Shown here in pieces: positions 17,469-26,035 of a DNA stretch of 64,000 bases. The DNA lies in NCBI GenBank assembly GCA_021775095.1, contig JAJFII010000042.1:1-64000 (forward strand), in the 5' to 3' direction. The position numbers were made by a program, and so were the translations under genes. This stretch comes from Rhodospirillales bacterium. Its GTDB lineage: Bacteria; Pseudomonadota; Alphaproteobacteria; Rhodospirillales; Casp-alpha2. The notes below the pieces were generated by a model. The model was not told where the DNA came from, did no database searches, and saw nothing but the letters and a program-made list of their open reading frames with translations. The first letter of the stretch is position 1, and every line of letters begins with the position of its first letter.

Positions 17469-19502
17469 CTAACGCAACGCGGCGGCAATATTGCCACCAT
17501 CAACAGTACTCACAGCCGCCGTTGTTTTTTCGGCTTTGGCCAAATCAACAAAGGCCTGCGCCACATCTTGCGCATAAACTTCCCGGCCCAGCAGATTGCC
17601 GCCCATGTAATCGGCTTCACTCAGGCCGCGCGCCCCCGAACGGCTTTTGATCATTTTATCGGTCAACAGACCGGAACGGATCCGGTCGGCGTTTACCGCG
17701 TTGGAGCGAATGCCATCGGCGCCGTAATCCACGGCATATTGGCGCATCAAAAATAACGTCGCGGCTTTCGGCAAGCCATAAGGGCCGAAATCTTTGCCGG
17801 GATTTATCGCCTGTTTAGACGTATTAAAAAGCAGACAGCCGCCATAGCCCTGGGCGGTCATTATCCGGACGGCATGGCGGGCGACATTTTGATGGGCCCA
17901 AAAATTCAGCTCAAAACTTTGCCGCAGTGTTTTGTCGTCGACCTCAGCTATCCGGCCCTGCCACGCGGCACCGGCGTTTGAGACAACAATATCCATGCCG
18001 CCAAAAGTCGCAGATATTATATCAAAGGCAGACTTTACCTGTTTGTCATTGGTCACGTCACAGGCAATTGCCAGCCCGCCAAGGGGCCCGGCCACCTTTT
18101 CAGCGGCCTTTAGGTTCCTGTCCAAAACGCAGACTTCGCTGCCCTCGGCAGCGAAAGCCTGGGCCGTCGCCGCACCGATACCTGAGCCTCCGCCGGTTAC
18201 CACGCAGACCCGTCGGGCCAATGTTTTTTCGCTCCCCGCTGCCAATTTGGCTTGTTCCAGCGACCAGTACTCAATATCGAACCGATCCTTTTCAGAGATC
18301 ACCTTAAAGGTTCCGATGCTCTCGGATGCGGTTATAACCTCGACATTGGCGACCGCCATATCAGCGGTAATTGACGCTTTCTTTTTGGAAGTTCCGAGAC
18401 CAAACAAACCAACACCGGGCACCAGGAAAACCCGGGGCGTTGGATCCAGTTTGGTTTTCTTTGGCTTGGCCTTGGCATTGTGCCGCGCAAAATAAGACCC
18501 ATAGGTTTTAATATACTTTTGTACATCTTTTGCGGTCTGGGTCCGAAACTGATCGAGTTTTCCTACTTCTGGAACGGCGGTTACCAGGGGCAGTGCCTTG
18601 GCATGAATAACATGCTCGGGGGTCGCCGTTCCCTGTTGGCTATAGCGTTTAATCTGTTTGCCGTTCACATAGCTGAGGATCTCTTTTGAGGTCCTGAAAT
18701 CAAAGATCAGGGGTTTGCCGTTGTGCGCCGTCAGTCCACGCAGGATAGGCGCGATATCGGCGACCCTGGCAATTTTTTTGGGCAGCCGGATCCCCGGAAA
18801 AACCGTCTTCTTTCCCGTGGCTAATCGTTTTTCTGCCTTGGTGACACAATTGAGCATTCGGTCATAGGCTTCTTTGGCGGTATTACCAAAAGTAAATATC
18901 CCATGGTTAATGAGAATCAAACCTTCCACCGACGGGTCCTGGTTAAACACCTCCATGGCTTTTTTAGACAGATCAAAGCCCGGCATGATATAAGGAACGT
19001 AACCCATTTTCTTGCCAAAAACCTCCTGCGAAACCTGCAGCCCGTTGGCCGTATCGGTAAGGGCGACGACCGCATTGGAATGGGTATGGTCAATAAATTT
19101 TGCCGGTAAAAACGCATGTAAGAGGGTTTCTACCGAAGGGTTTGGTGAGTGCGAGTCAAGCAGGTTTAAGCGCTGCGCATTGACCATTTCCTCGTCGCCC
19201 AGGGTCTTGAATTTCGACATCCGCAAAAGCGGCTCCATCCGTACGGCCGGCAATCCAGCCGGTTCAATGTTTCCCATGTCCCAGCCAGACCCCTTCACAC
19301 AGAGCACCTCGGTCGGATCGCCCAAAATATCTTTAACCACGGTTTTCACGGAAGTGTTTCCGCCGCCATGGAGAACCAGGCGGGGTTCGCCGCCTAATAG
19401 GCGCGTGGTATAAACGCGCAATGCCAAATCTGCATTCACCCGCTGTCTGGCGTAGGTTCTGATATAGGTTTTTGCGTCCTTATCTGACCAAAGGTTCTGC
19501 AT
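17469..19502 (-). CDS. Bifunctional class II aldolase / short-chain dehydrogenase
   Basis: A 677-residue fusion. The N-terminal about 420 residues are a class II aldolase/epimerase domain with zinc-ligand motifs HTHSNAVVAL and LINHGIFTFG. The C-terminal about 250 residues are an SDR with the Rossmann TGGGSGIG and catalytic YGLPK. This architecture is the RhaD-type aldolase-dehydrogenase known from rhizobial rhamnose catabolism, but the sugar acted on here is unknown and no sugar transporter is adjacent. ATG 19502 has AGGAG 6 nt upstream, and the open frame extends further without homology-like sequence. It leads the small operon with the alpha/beta hydrolase. Confidence 0.88.
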   Translation of the reverse strand: MQNLWSDKDAKTYIRTYARQRVNADLALRVYTTRLLGGEPRLVLHGGGNTSVKTVVKDILGDPTEVLCVKGSGWDMGNIEPAGLPAVRMEPLLRMSKFKTLGDEEMVNAQRLNLLDSHSPNPSVETLLHAFLPAKFIDHTHSNAVVALTDTANGLQVSQEVFGKKMGYVPYIMPGFDLSKKAMEVFNQDPSVEGLILINHGIFTFGNTAKEAYDRMLNCVTKAEKRLATGKKTVFPGIRLPKKIARVADIAPILRGLTAHNGKPLIFDFRTSKEILSYVNGKQIKRYSQQGTATPEHVIHAKALPLVTAVPEVGKLDQFRTQTAKDVQKYIKTYGSYFARHNAKAKPKKTKLDPTPRVFLVPGVGLFGLGTSKKKASITADMAVANVEVITASESIGTFKVISEKDRFDIEYWSLEQAKLAAGSEKTLARRVCVVTGGGSGIGAATAQAFAAEGSEVCVLDRNLKAAEKVAGPLGGLAIACDVTNDKQVKSAFDIISATFGGMDIVVSNAGAAWQGRIAEVDDKTLRQSFELNFWAHQNVARHAVRIMTAQGYGGCLLFNTSKQAINPGKDFGPYGLPKAATLFLMRQYAVDYGADGIRSNAVNADRIRSGLLTDKMIKSRSGARGLSEADYMGGNLLGREVYAQDVAQAFVDLAKAEKTTAAVSTVDGGNIAAALR

Positions 19503-19784
19503 TTCAGGCTCCTGCTCTTTAAGGGATGGCATACGATATAAAGGACACGACGGCCATTTACCATCGGAATTGATTGACCCGTAAGGATCCCGTTGTTCAC
19601 ATCCGTGAGGTTTCCCATTGATGCCAAGAAAAAAACATCCCAAGGATCATTTGGCCCTGAAATCATCCGTCGATCCGCCGCGCCAACAGGACCATACCGG
19701 TCCAGGTATTTTATGCTTCCAATGATTCCCCAGAAGAGTCACTATTACACTATTCAAAAATTTATTGTCTTATTGGAGGGACTT

Positions 19785-20609
19785 ATGAGCAATCGCTTGA
19801 CCCGAAACCTGTCGATTCGTGCCTTGCCTTCGCTCGCTTTGGCCGGTGCTGTTTTTGTCGTGTCCGTTGCCATGATCACAGATAAAACGGCATCCGCAGC
19901 GGAAACCATGGAAACCAAGGGTGGCGGTAAATGGGCCTACCACGGAGAGTTAGGGCCCGACAATTGGGGCCAAATATCACCGAGTTACGCCGCCTGCGGG
20001 GCCGGACAGAGCCAGTCACCGGTGGATCTTCAAAATGCCGACACGGCGCGGATGCAGGCCATTTCCTTCGAGTATCGGGTGACCCCGATCGATTTGGTAC
20101 ATAATGGTCATACGGTACAGGTCAACTACCAAGCGGGCAGTTCAATCACCATTGGCGGTGATCGTTTCGATTTATTGCAGCTCCACTTTCATACGCCAAG
20201 TGAACACAAAATTGATGGTCAGGCTTACCCCATGGAAATCCATTTTGTCCATAAACATCAGGCGTCGGGCCGCCTGGCGGTGATTGGCGTTCTGGTCGCG
20301 CCGGGCAACCATAACCTGGCGGCCCAGGAAATTTGGGACCATTTACCAACCCAGGCCAATAGCGCCACCGACAAACCGCGGGTTCTTATCAACGGCCGCG
20401 ACTTGTTACCCGATTCCCGGGATTATTTCCGTTATATGGGTTCGCTGACAACTCCGCCCTGTTCTGAAGGTGTGAGTTGGTACGTTCTTCAGCAAGCCGT
20501 CCAATTCTCGGCCGCGCAAATTGAGCGTATTGGCAAGTTAATGGGATACAACGCCCGTCCGGTACAGCAAAGAAACCACAGGATGGTGCTAAAAGCGGGC
20601 GGCATGTAA
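19785..20609 (+). CDS. Alpha-type carbonic anhydrase
   Basis: A 274-residue periplasmic alpha-carbonic anhydrase. A signal peptide covers about 40 residues, ending near ASAAE. The domain opens with WAYHGELGPDNWGQ and has SQSPVDL. Two zinc His are in QLHFHTPSEH and the third in MEIHFVHKH. The proton-transfer and threonine region SLTTPPCSEGVSWYVL is present. It hydrates CO2 to bicarbonate in the periplasm. ATG 19785 lies behind GGAGGG; the frame continues upstream as non-coding-like sequence. All catalytic residues look intact. Confidence 0.96.
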   Translation: MSNRLTRNLSIRALPSLALAGAVFVVSVAMITDKTASAAETMETKGGGKWAYHGELGPDNWGQISPSYAACGAGQSQSPVDLQNADTARMQAISFEYRVTPIDLVHNGHTVQVNYQAGSSITIGGDRFDLLQLHFHTPSEHKIDGQAYPMEIHFVHKHQASGRLAVIGVLVAPGNHNLAAQEIWDHLPTQANSATDKPRVLINGRDLLPDSRDYFRYMGSLTTPPCSEGVSWYVLQQAVQFSAAQIERIGKLMGYNARPVQQRNHRMVLKAGGM

Positions 20610-20615
20610 TCCCTG

Positions 20616-21458
20616 ATGTCGCGGTTTCTTCATAGACCCTGGGGTTTACTGCTGCTGGTTGGGTTGACCAGCGGCTGTGCGTTGTTGGGTCAACCGAAGG
20701 ACCGCCTGACCAAAGCACCGGTCGTTGCACAATTTTACGGCGACGCCGGCTGCCATAAGGACCCGACCCAAGGGCTTGCCATCGCAAAATCACTGCTCGC
20801 TGAAGATCCCGATAACCCGGCGACTCAGTTGCTTCACGCCTATCTGATTGAACGTACGGGCCGTCCCGTGCACGCCTGGGAACTCTACGGCAGCCTCACG
20901 AAAGGGGATTATAGCCAATCCACATCGCTCACCTGTAACGGCACGCTGGTCTATAACGGTGCCGTTTCAGACGTCGCCAGGTTCAGAGCAAAATGGCTGG
21001 TCGAAACGCTGAAATCCCAGGGTATCGACCTGCTGCCGTCGATGGCAAAACCGCCATCCAAGGAACCAATTTTCACCAAAACAAGCAAAGTTGCTGTGGT
21101 TTTACCCCCACCCTTTACGGAACCCAAGCCAGCGGCGTTGACCCCGCCCTCAACCACAGTTATGGCCCAGATGCCGGCAATAACAGCCATGCGCAAAGAG
21201 CAACCTGCCGCGCCGGGCCCGTTCCTACATCTGGCTTCTTACAAAGGGCAAAAAGCGTTGGACAGGGGCTGGGTAGAAATAAGTACACGCTATAAAAAAT
21301 TATTGCAATCCCGGTCCAAAGCGGTTCAGACGGTTACCCTCAAGGCACAGGACAAGCCAATCCTTCGGCTGGGTGTTTACGCCAAAGACAAAACCGATGC
21401 CCAGGGCCTGTGCAAGTCCCTGAAAGCCAACCGTCAATATTGCGCAATCCTCAAGTAG
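20616..21458 (+). CDS. Lipoprotein with C-terminal SPOR-like domain
   Basis: A 280-residue protein. A lipobox (LLVGLTSGC, Cys at residue 21) predicts a lipid-anchored envelope protein. Residues 35-130 have a helical, TPR-like look (AKSLLAEDPDNPATQLLHAYL). A Pro-rich linker follows, and the last 75 residues (FLHLASYKGQKALDRGWVEI, LRLGVYAKDKTDAQGLCKSL) match the pattern of a SPOR peptidoglycan-binding domain. It begins 6 nt after the carbonic anhydrase stop with little ribosome site, suggesting coupling. A role in envelope organisation is inferred from the domain only. Confidence 0.75.
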   Translation: MSRFLHRPWGLLLLVGLTSGCALLGQPKDRLTKAPVVAQFYGDAGCHKDPTQGLAIAKSLLAEDPDNPATQLLHAYLIERTGRPVHAWELYGSLTKGDYSQSTSLTCNGTLVYNGAVSDVARFRAKWLVETLKSQGIDLLPSMAKPPSKEPIFTKTSKVAVVLPPPFTEPKPAALTPPSTTVMAQMPAITAMRKEQPAAPGPFLHLASYKGQKALDRGWVEISTRYKKLLQSRSKAVQTVTLKAQDKPILRLGVYAKDKTDAQGLCKSLKANRQYCAILK

Positions 21459-21575
21459 AGTACTTCCGGGCCAACCCGGTGTGTTGTCCCGTTATCGGTA
21501 TTTATCAGGCCCGCCAATCTGGCGGCGTGCACAACGAAGACGTAGCTTTTTTTATCGATGGCGTATGAACTGCTG

Positions 21576-22682
21576 TCAGGCCTTTTCCGGGAACAGGGCA
21601 GAGAGCCCGGCTCTCGAGGCCTTTGATACACCGCGCTCGGTGATCAGTCCGGTGATAAAACGGCGCGGTGTCACATCAAAGGCAAAATTGGCCGCCTTTG
21701 CGCCGTCCGGGACAATCCGCACATCCGTCACATTGCCATCCCGCGTCTGCCCGGACATAACCGTAACTTCGGTTGCGTCGCGTTCTTCTATGGGGATATC
21801 CCTGACCCCGTCCTCAACGGTCCAGTCGATGGTCGGGCTTGGCAATCCCACATAAAACGGGATTCCATTGTCATGCGCGGCCAGGGCTTTCAGATAGGTC
21901 CCGATCTTATTACAGACATCACCGGATGCGGCCGTCCGGTCAGTACCAACGATGCACAGATCGACCCGCCCGTGTTGCATGAGGTGGCCGCCGGCATTAT
22001 CGACAATGACCGTATTTGGCACGCCATGCTGCATCAATTCCCAGGCGCTCAGGCTGGCCCCCTGATTGCGCGGACGGGTTTCGTCGACCCAGACGTGAAC
22101 CGGAATTCCCGCATCATGGGCCTTATAAATGGGGGCCAACGCGGTGCCCCAGTCAACCGTCGCTAACCAACCGGCATTACAATGGGTCAGTATATTCACA
22201 CCCCCGTCAGCCGCTCCCGGCCGCCCCTTTTTTACCCATGCCGCCTCAATCAGATGTTTTCCAAATTCGCCAATGTTAGAACAGATTTCAACGTCCTCGT
22301 CAGCGATTTGTTGGGCCCTTGCATAGGCCGCCTGCCGACGTTGATCGGCCTTAAGAGGCGTTAAAAGGGCACGCATGTCATCCAGGGCCCAGCGCAGATT
22401 GACGGCCGTCGGTCGCGTTTCATAAAGCCGGTCATAGGCCTCGGACAGGCCATTGTCTGATGGATCCAAACGCATGGCCAAGGCCATGCCATAGGCGGCT
22501 GTAGCGCCAATGAGCGGCGCGCCGCGGACCCACATTTCCCGGATCGCCGTACAGGCTTGTTTTAAGGTCTCCAGTCGCGCGATAACAAACTTATGGGGCA
22601 ATTTTCTCTGGTCGATAATTTCAACGGTCGCCTTGTCACCGCCTAACCAGATCGTCCGGTAGGGTGTTCCATTGACTTTCAT
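21576..22682 (-). CDS. mtnA: S-methyl-5-thioribose-1-phosphate isomerase
   Basis: A 368-residue isomerase of the eIF2B-alpha-like fold. Family marks are [39 protein letters not shown] with the catalytic Cys, [20 protein letters not shown], and the catalytic Asp in [21 protein letters not shown]. It converts methylthioribose-1-phosphate to methylthioribulose-1-phosphate in methylthioadenosine salvage. It is the last gene of a minus-strand cluster whose second gene is mtnP, supplying its substrate. Two nt separate it from the preceding GNAT stop. Confidence 0.96.
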   Translation of the reverse strand: MKVNGTPYRTIWLGGDKATVEIIDQRKLPHKFVIARLETLKQACTAIREMWVRGAPLIGATAAYGMALAMRLDPSDNGLSEAYDRLYETRPTAVNLRWALDDMRALLTPLKADQRRQAAYARAQQIADEDVEICSNIGEFGKHLIEAAWVKKGRPGAADGGVNILTHCNAGWLATVDWGTALAPIYKAHDAGIPVHVWVDETRPRNQGASLSAWELMQHGVPNTVIVDNAGGHLMQHGRVDLCIVGTDRTAASGDVCNKIGTYLKALAAHDNGIPFYVGLPSPTIDWTVEDGVRDIPIEERDATEVTVMSGQTRDGNVTDVRIVPDGAKAANFAFDVTPRRFITGLITERGVSKASRAGLSALFPEKA

Positions 22683-22684
22683 GA

Positions 22685-23149
22685 TTACAACCTTTTTTCC
22701 AAATAAATGCGACGAAACCCCTGCTCCTGGCGACGTTCCGTTTCAACGTAACCCAGGTTCAAATAGAACCTCAAACTCTCAAACATTTTCTCATTTGTGT
22801 AGAGTCTGACAACTTGTTTTTTATTTCGCCCGGCCAGGTCATCGGCATGGGCCATAAGGGCGACGCCGGCACCCGCCCCCTGGGCGGTGGGATCGACGGC
22901 GAGGTTCTCGACAAACTGGTCCAATTCCCGGGCATAGGAGACGATATACCCCTCAACCTGTCGGCGATTGATCAACAGATACACGTCCCGTCGGGCCACA
23001 GGGCAGGCAAAATCAGCATCCATAGGCATGGGGCGTTTGCCCAGGCGCTTGACGTAGGGTCGATAGGCAGCTTCGGCAATTTTGGCCAGGACCGAGATAT
23101 GGCGGTCCCGTGCCACAATCACCTGTCGCGTCGACGGTTTTATATCCAC
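22685..23149 (-). CDS. GNAT family N-acetyltransferase
   Basis: A 154-residue acetyltransferase with the motif A core [24 protein letters not shown] and a motif B-like tail [27 protein letters not shown]. It overlaps the preceding methyltransferase gene by 10 bp and ends 2 nt before mtnA, so it is clearly inside the mtn transcript. The acceptor is unknown; whether it acts on a salvage intermediate is conjecture. Confidence 0.88.
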   Translation of the reverse strand: MDIKPSTRQVIVARDRHISVLAKIAEAAYRPYVKRLGKRPMPMDADFACPVARRDVYLLINRRQVEGYIVSYARELDQFVENLAVDPTAQGAGAGVALMAHADDLAGRNKKQVVRLYTNEKMFESLRFYLNLGYVETERRQEQGFRRIYLEKRL

Positions 23150-23619
23150 CGCCGAACACGGTTTTTGTAGGCCACATATTCCTCACCAAATCGGGCTTCC
23201 ATGGCTTGCTCTTCGAACCGAATGAAGCGGCTTCGTATCCACATGATAAATAACGGCACCATGACAAATGGCGCGATCTTGCCCAGGCCGATACCAACGG
23301 CGACCAAACCAAGGACCATGGCTAAATACATGGGGTTTCGGCTGAACCGAAAAGGCCCGGTTGCAACAACATGAGTTGATTTAGTGAACGGTCGAACTGG
23401 CGTTCTGACAACGTCAAATTGGCGCTTCGCATAGACAGCCAAGGCCAGCCCGGCGACAAATAAGACGCCGCCAAAATAGCTGTAGGGAGGCGCAATGATC
23501 TGCCTTCCGGGAAGCAGATACCCGATCACCGCCATCATCACCACGGACAACAAAAACCAAACCGGCGGCACTATCGATGAAGCCCCGGGCGGAACGGATA
23601 TTTTGTTATCTTCAGCCAT
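23140..23619 (-). CDS. Isoprenylcysteine carboxyl methyltransferase-like membrane protein
   Basis: A 159-residue membrane protein with four hydrophobic segments. The C-terminal signature THVVATGPFRFSRNPMYLAM and EEQAMEARFGEEYVAYKNRV is typical of the ICMT/phospholipid methyltransferase-like family. These use S-adenosylmethionine to methylate small thiol, carboxyl or lipid substrates. The start ATG 23619 is 8 nt after the mtnP stop; the longer open frame would overlap mtnP. The natural substrate is unknown. Confidence 0.85.
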   Translation of the reverse strand: MAEDNKISVPPGASSIVPPVWFLLSVVMMAVIGYLLPGRQIIAPPYSYFGGVLFVAGLALAVYAKRQFDVVRTPVRPFTKSTHVVATGPFRFSRNPMYLAMVLGLVAVGIGLGKIAPFVMVPLFIMWIRSRFIRFEEQAMEARFGEEYVAYKNRVRRWI

Positions 23620-23627
23620 GGAACAGC

Positions 23628-24512
23628 CTAACCCAATACCCGCCCGGCGACGACGTCGAGTTTTTTCACCAGTTCCGGATCGCGCGCCTCGGGCGATGTA
23701 ATCAACGCCATTTCCAGTGCCGTCTGGCATCCGGCATGGCAGCTTTCGCCGCGTCCTGACAACATCGGCGCAGTGGCTTTTACCAGGGCTCTGCCCTTGT
23801 CGGCGTTGCCAAGCAGGACCGCAATAATCGCTTCGACAGTGACGTCATCATGATCCGGGTGCCAGCAGTCGTAGTCGGTAACCATGGCGACAGTCGCGTA
23901 ACACATTTCGGCTTCGCGGGCGAGTTTGGCTTCCGGCATATTGGTCATGCCGATTACATCACAATTCCAACTCCGGTACAGATTAGATTCGGCGCGCGTC
24001 GAAAATTGCGGTCCTTCCATTGCCAGATAGGTTCCGCCACGCTGGTAAGGAATATCCAAACCTTTTATGGCCGCTTCAATGGCATCGCCCAGGCGCGGGC
24101 AAACGGGCTCTCCCAAAGCAACATGGGCAACCAGCCCGGTGCCAAAAAAACTTTTTTCCCGGGCAAACGTCCGGTCAATAAACTGGTCACAAATAACGAA
24201 CGTGCCCGGCGGCAATTCGTCTTTGAGGGAGCCACAAGCGGACACAGAAATAATTTCCGTAACGCCGGCCCGCTTCAAACAATCGATATTGGCGCGGTAG
24301 TTTAATTCTGACGGTGGGATCCGGTGGCCCCGCCCGTGGCGCGGCAAAAAAACCATCTTCTGGCCGTCCAGTTCGCCAAAAAAAAGTTCGTCGGAAGGTG
24401 TACCGAAGGACGACGGCACTTTCTCCCATCGGGTGTTTTCAAGTCCGTCGATATCATAAACACCGCTGCCGCCGATAACACCAATTATCGGAGGTGTACC
24501 TGGTTCACTCAT
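23628..24512 (-). CDS. mtnP: S-methyl-5'-thioadenosine phosphorylase
   Basis: A 294-residue nucleoside phosphorylase. The N-terminus is GVIGGSGVYDIDGL, followed by LPRHGRGHRIPPSELNYRAN for phosphate binding, GTYLAMEGPQFSTRAES and DVIGMTNMPEAKLAREAEM for base and ribose contacts, and DYDCWHPDHDDVTV. It cleaves methylthioadenosine to adenine and methylthioribose-1-phosphate, the substrate of MtnA downstream. The adenine released could be used by the adenine deaminase encoded at 52554-53567. Full length. Confidence 0.96.
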   Translation of the reverse strand: MSEPGTPPIIGVIGGSGVYDIDGLENTRWEKVPSSFGTPSDELFFGELDGQKMVFLPRHGRGHRIPPSELNYRANIDCLKRAGVTEIISVSACGSLKDELPPGTFVICDQFIDRTFAREKSFFGTGLVAHVALGEPVCPRLGDAIEAAIKGLDIPYQRGGTYLAMEGPQFSTRAESNLYRSWNCDVIGMTNMPEAKLAREAEMCYATVAMVTDYDCWHPDHDDVTVEAIIAVLLGNADKGRALVKATAPMLSGRGESCHAGCQTALEMALITSPEARDPELVKKLDVVAGRVLG

Positions 24513-24534
24513 AGGCTCTAATCCCTGACTTTAT

Positions 24535-25200
24535 TTACATATTGTCGAACAATCGGATGGTTCTCATGCCGGCTATGTTTGCGGCCCGCGGATTGAAGGA
24601 TCCCCGCATGTCGCAATGAAACCCATGATCCGCGTCATAAATATTGACTTCGACCTCAGGATGGGCTTTAGCGATAACGGCAACATCATCGAGGGGGATG
24701 GAATGATCCCGCTCACCGAAATGTAACAGGGTCGGGCATTTGGGCGTTTCATTGTTAAAGTCAATAATGCCGCCGCCATAATATCCAGACGCCGCCTGAA
24801 TATCCATTCGACAGGCCGCCAGCCAAACAACAAAACCACCCCAGCAAAAACCGGTGACCGCGACCTTACCGGCGTCGGCGACGGCGGCCCGCGCCGCTTC
24901 CATATCAGCCATGACACCATCCAGATTATCGTTGGCGAGGGTTTTATAATCACGGCCCTTTGCGATGTCATCCGGTTCGTATCCGGTTTGAAAATCCTTC
25001 TCGATGCGGTCGTACAGTGCCGGGGCAATGGTTTTATATCCCAGTGCCGCATAACGTTCCGCGACATCGCGAATGTGGACATTTACACCAAATATCTCCT
25101 GCACGACGATGATCGCGCCGCGACATTGGCCTTCCGGCTCACACAGATAGGCCCCCAGTTTATGCCCGTCAGATGCCGTTAAAGTAATCGTCTCACCCAT
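24535..25200 (-). CDS. Dienelactone hydrolase family protein
   Basis: A 221-residue alpha/beta hydrolase. The catalytic Cys is in VTGFCWGGFV, the Asp lies in the following strand region (FGERDHSIP), and the His is in IYDADHGFHCD. The N-terminus GAIIVVQEIFGVNVHIRDVAERYA is characteristic of carboxymethylenebutenolidase-like proteins. No catechol-pathway genes are nearby, so the role is open. It is the first gene of the minus cluster running through mtnP and mtnA, 22 nt before mtnP. Confidence 0.9.
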   Translation of the reverse strand: MGETITLTASDGHKLGAYLCEPEGQCRGAIIVVQEIFGVNVHIRDVAERYAALGYKTIAPALYDRIEKDFQTGYEPDDIAKGRDYKTLANDNLDGVMADMEAARAAVADAGKVAVTGFCWGGFVVWLAACRMDIQAASGYYGGGIIDFNNETPKCPTLLHFGERDHSIPLDDVAVIAKAHPEVEVNIYDADHGFHCDMRGSFNPRAANIAGMRTIRLFDNM

Positions 25201-25319
25201 GGTTAATCTCCCGGTAAATGTGTTGGCTTTCAGATTAGAACGGAACCCGGGTGGGATAAAGTCCGAAGCGCGTTAACCGGTTGGCAACTCCATTAAACAG
25301 ATCCTATTGCAAACAGGCG

Positions 25320-25832
25320 TTATTGGCCGGCCCGCCAGCGCCACGGCGGTGTCACGTGACCCTGCCAAAGACCGCGCCGAGCGTTCTGTGCTTTTCCCTG
25401 TATCTGGTGAAACAGGTTGTCCGCGTCCGGCAACGCCAAAGCCCAGCCGATATAAACCATTTGTTGTGACAGGTCGAATTTCTGCGGGTCCAGGCAGCGG
25501 GCAATTAAAACCCCCTCAGCCGTTCTGCCTTTTGGGTAACAAGACACGGTTTTTAGGCCTGCGGTTAAATCCATCAGTCCGGCAATGGCGACTTTGCCGC
25601 AGGGATATTCAATTGTTTTACGCGCGCAAGTCTGTTTGATTTCCGGTGCGTCGATACCGTAGAGCTGAACCAAGGTATCATCGATTTTCAATAGATCCCC
25701 CGCAATCACAGTTGGAAATCCGCGGAGAGGTTTGGCCACTTGCGCCACCGTGGCGACGGGAAGTGCCGAGCAAAAAAGGACAATTGCCGTACAAACGGAA
25801 AAAAATCTCGACCGGCAGGATAAGTTGATCAT
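25320..25832 (-). CDS. Exported thermonuclease (SNase)-family protein
   Basis: A 170-residue protein with a signal peptide (cleavage near VATVAQ). An OB-fold nuclease domain follows, recognisable by LYGIDAPEIKQTC, KVAIAGLMDL and the KGRTAEGVLIARC stretch. Compared with staphylococcal nuclease, the Asp and Glu of the calcium/catalytic strand are kept, but the arginine normally found just before that strand (VRL.GIDAPE) is glutamine here (VQLYGIDAPE). Nuclease activity is therefore uncertain. It lies alone on the minus strand. Confidence 0.82.
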   Translation of the reverse strand: MINLSCRSRFFSVCTAIVLFCSALPVATVAQVAKPLRGFPTVIAGDLLKIDDTLVQLYGIDAPEIKQTCARKTIEYPCGKVAIAGLMDLTAGLKTVSCYPKGRTAEGVLIARCLDPQKFDLSQQMVYIGWALALPDADNLFHQIQGKAQNARRGLWQGHVTPPWRWRAGQ

Positions 25833-26035
25833 AAAGGTGTTACCTCAATTGCTGACTCTCCCCAACCAAACACATTTATCTGGCTATGATAAGCGCAATC
25901 GACGTCCTCGCGGCCAGATCACGTCTTTTTGAGGCAGGTTTATTTTCGTGCCTATCGCAAGGCCTGTATGGTTGCCCCAGTCAATATTAACTTAAAGGGG
26001 ATGGGCTAAGTTCTGCCCCAGGTTGGAGGACCATA

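Noticed and set aside
21459-21575. Small CCGGG/CCCGG hairpin between convergent genes as a terminator
   Set aside because: Very short stem and no T tract.
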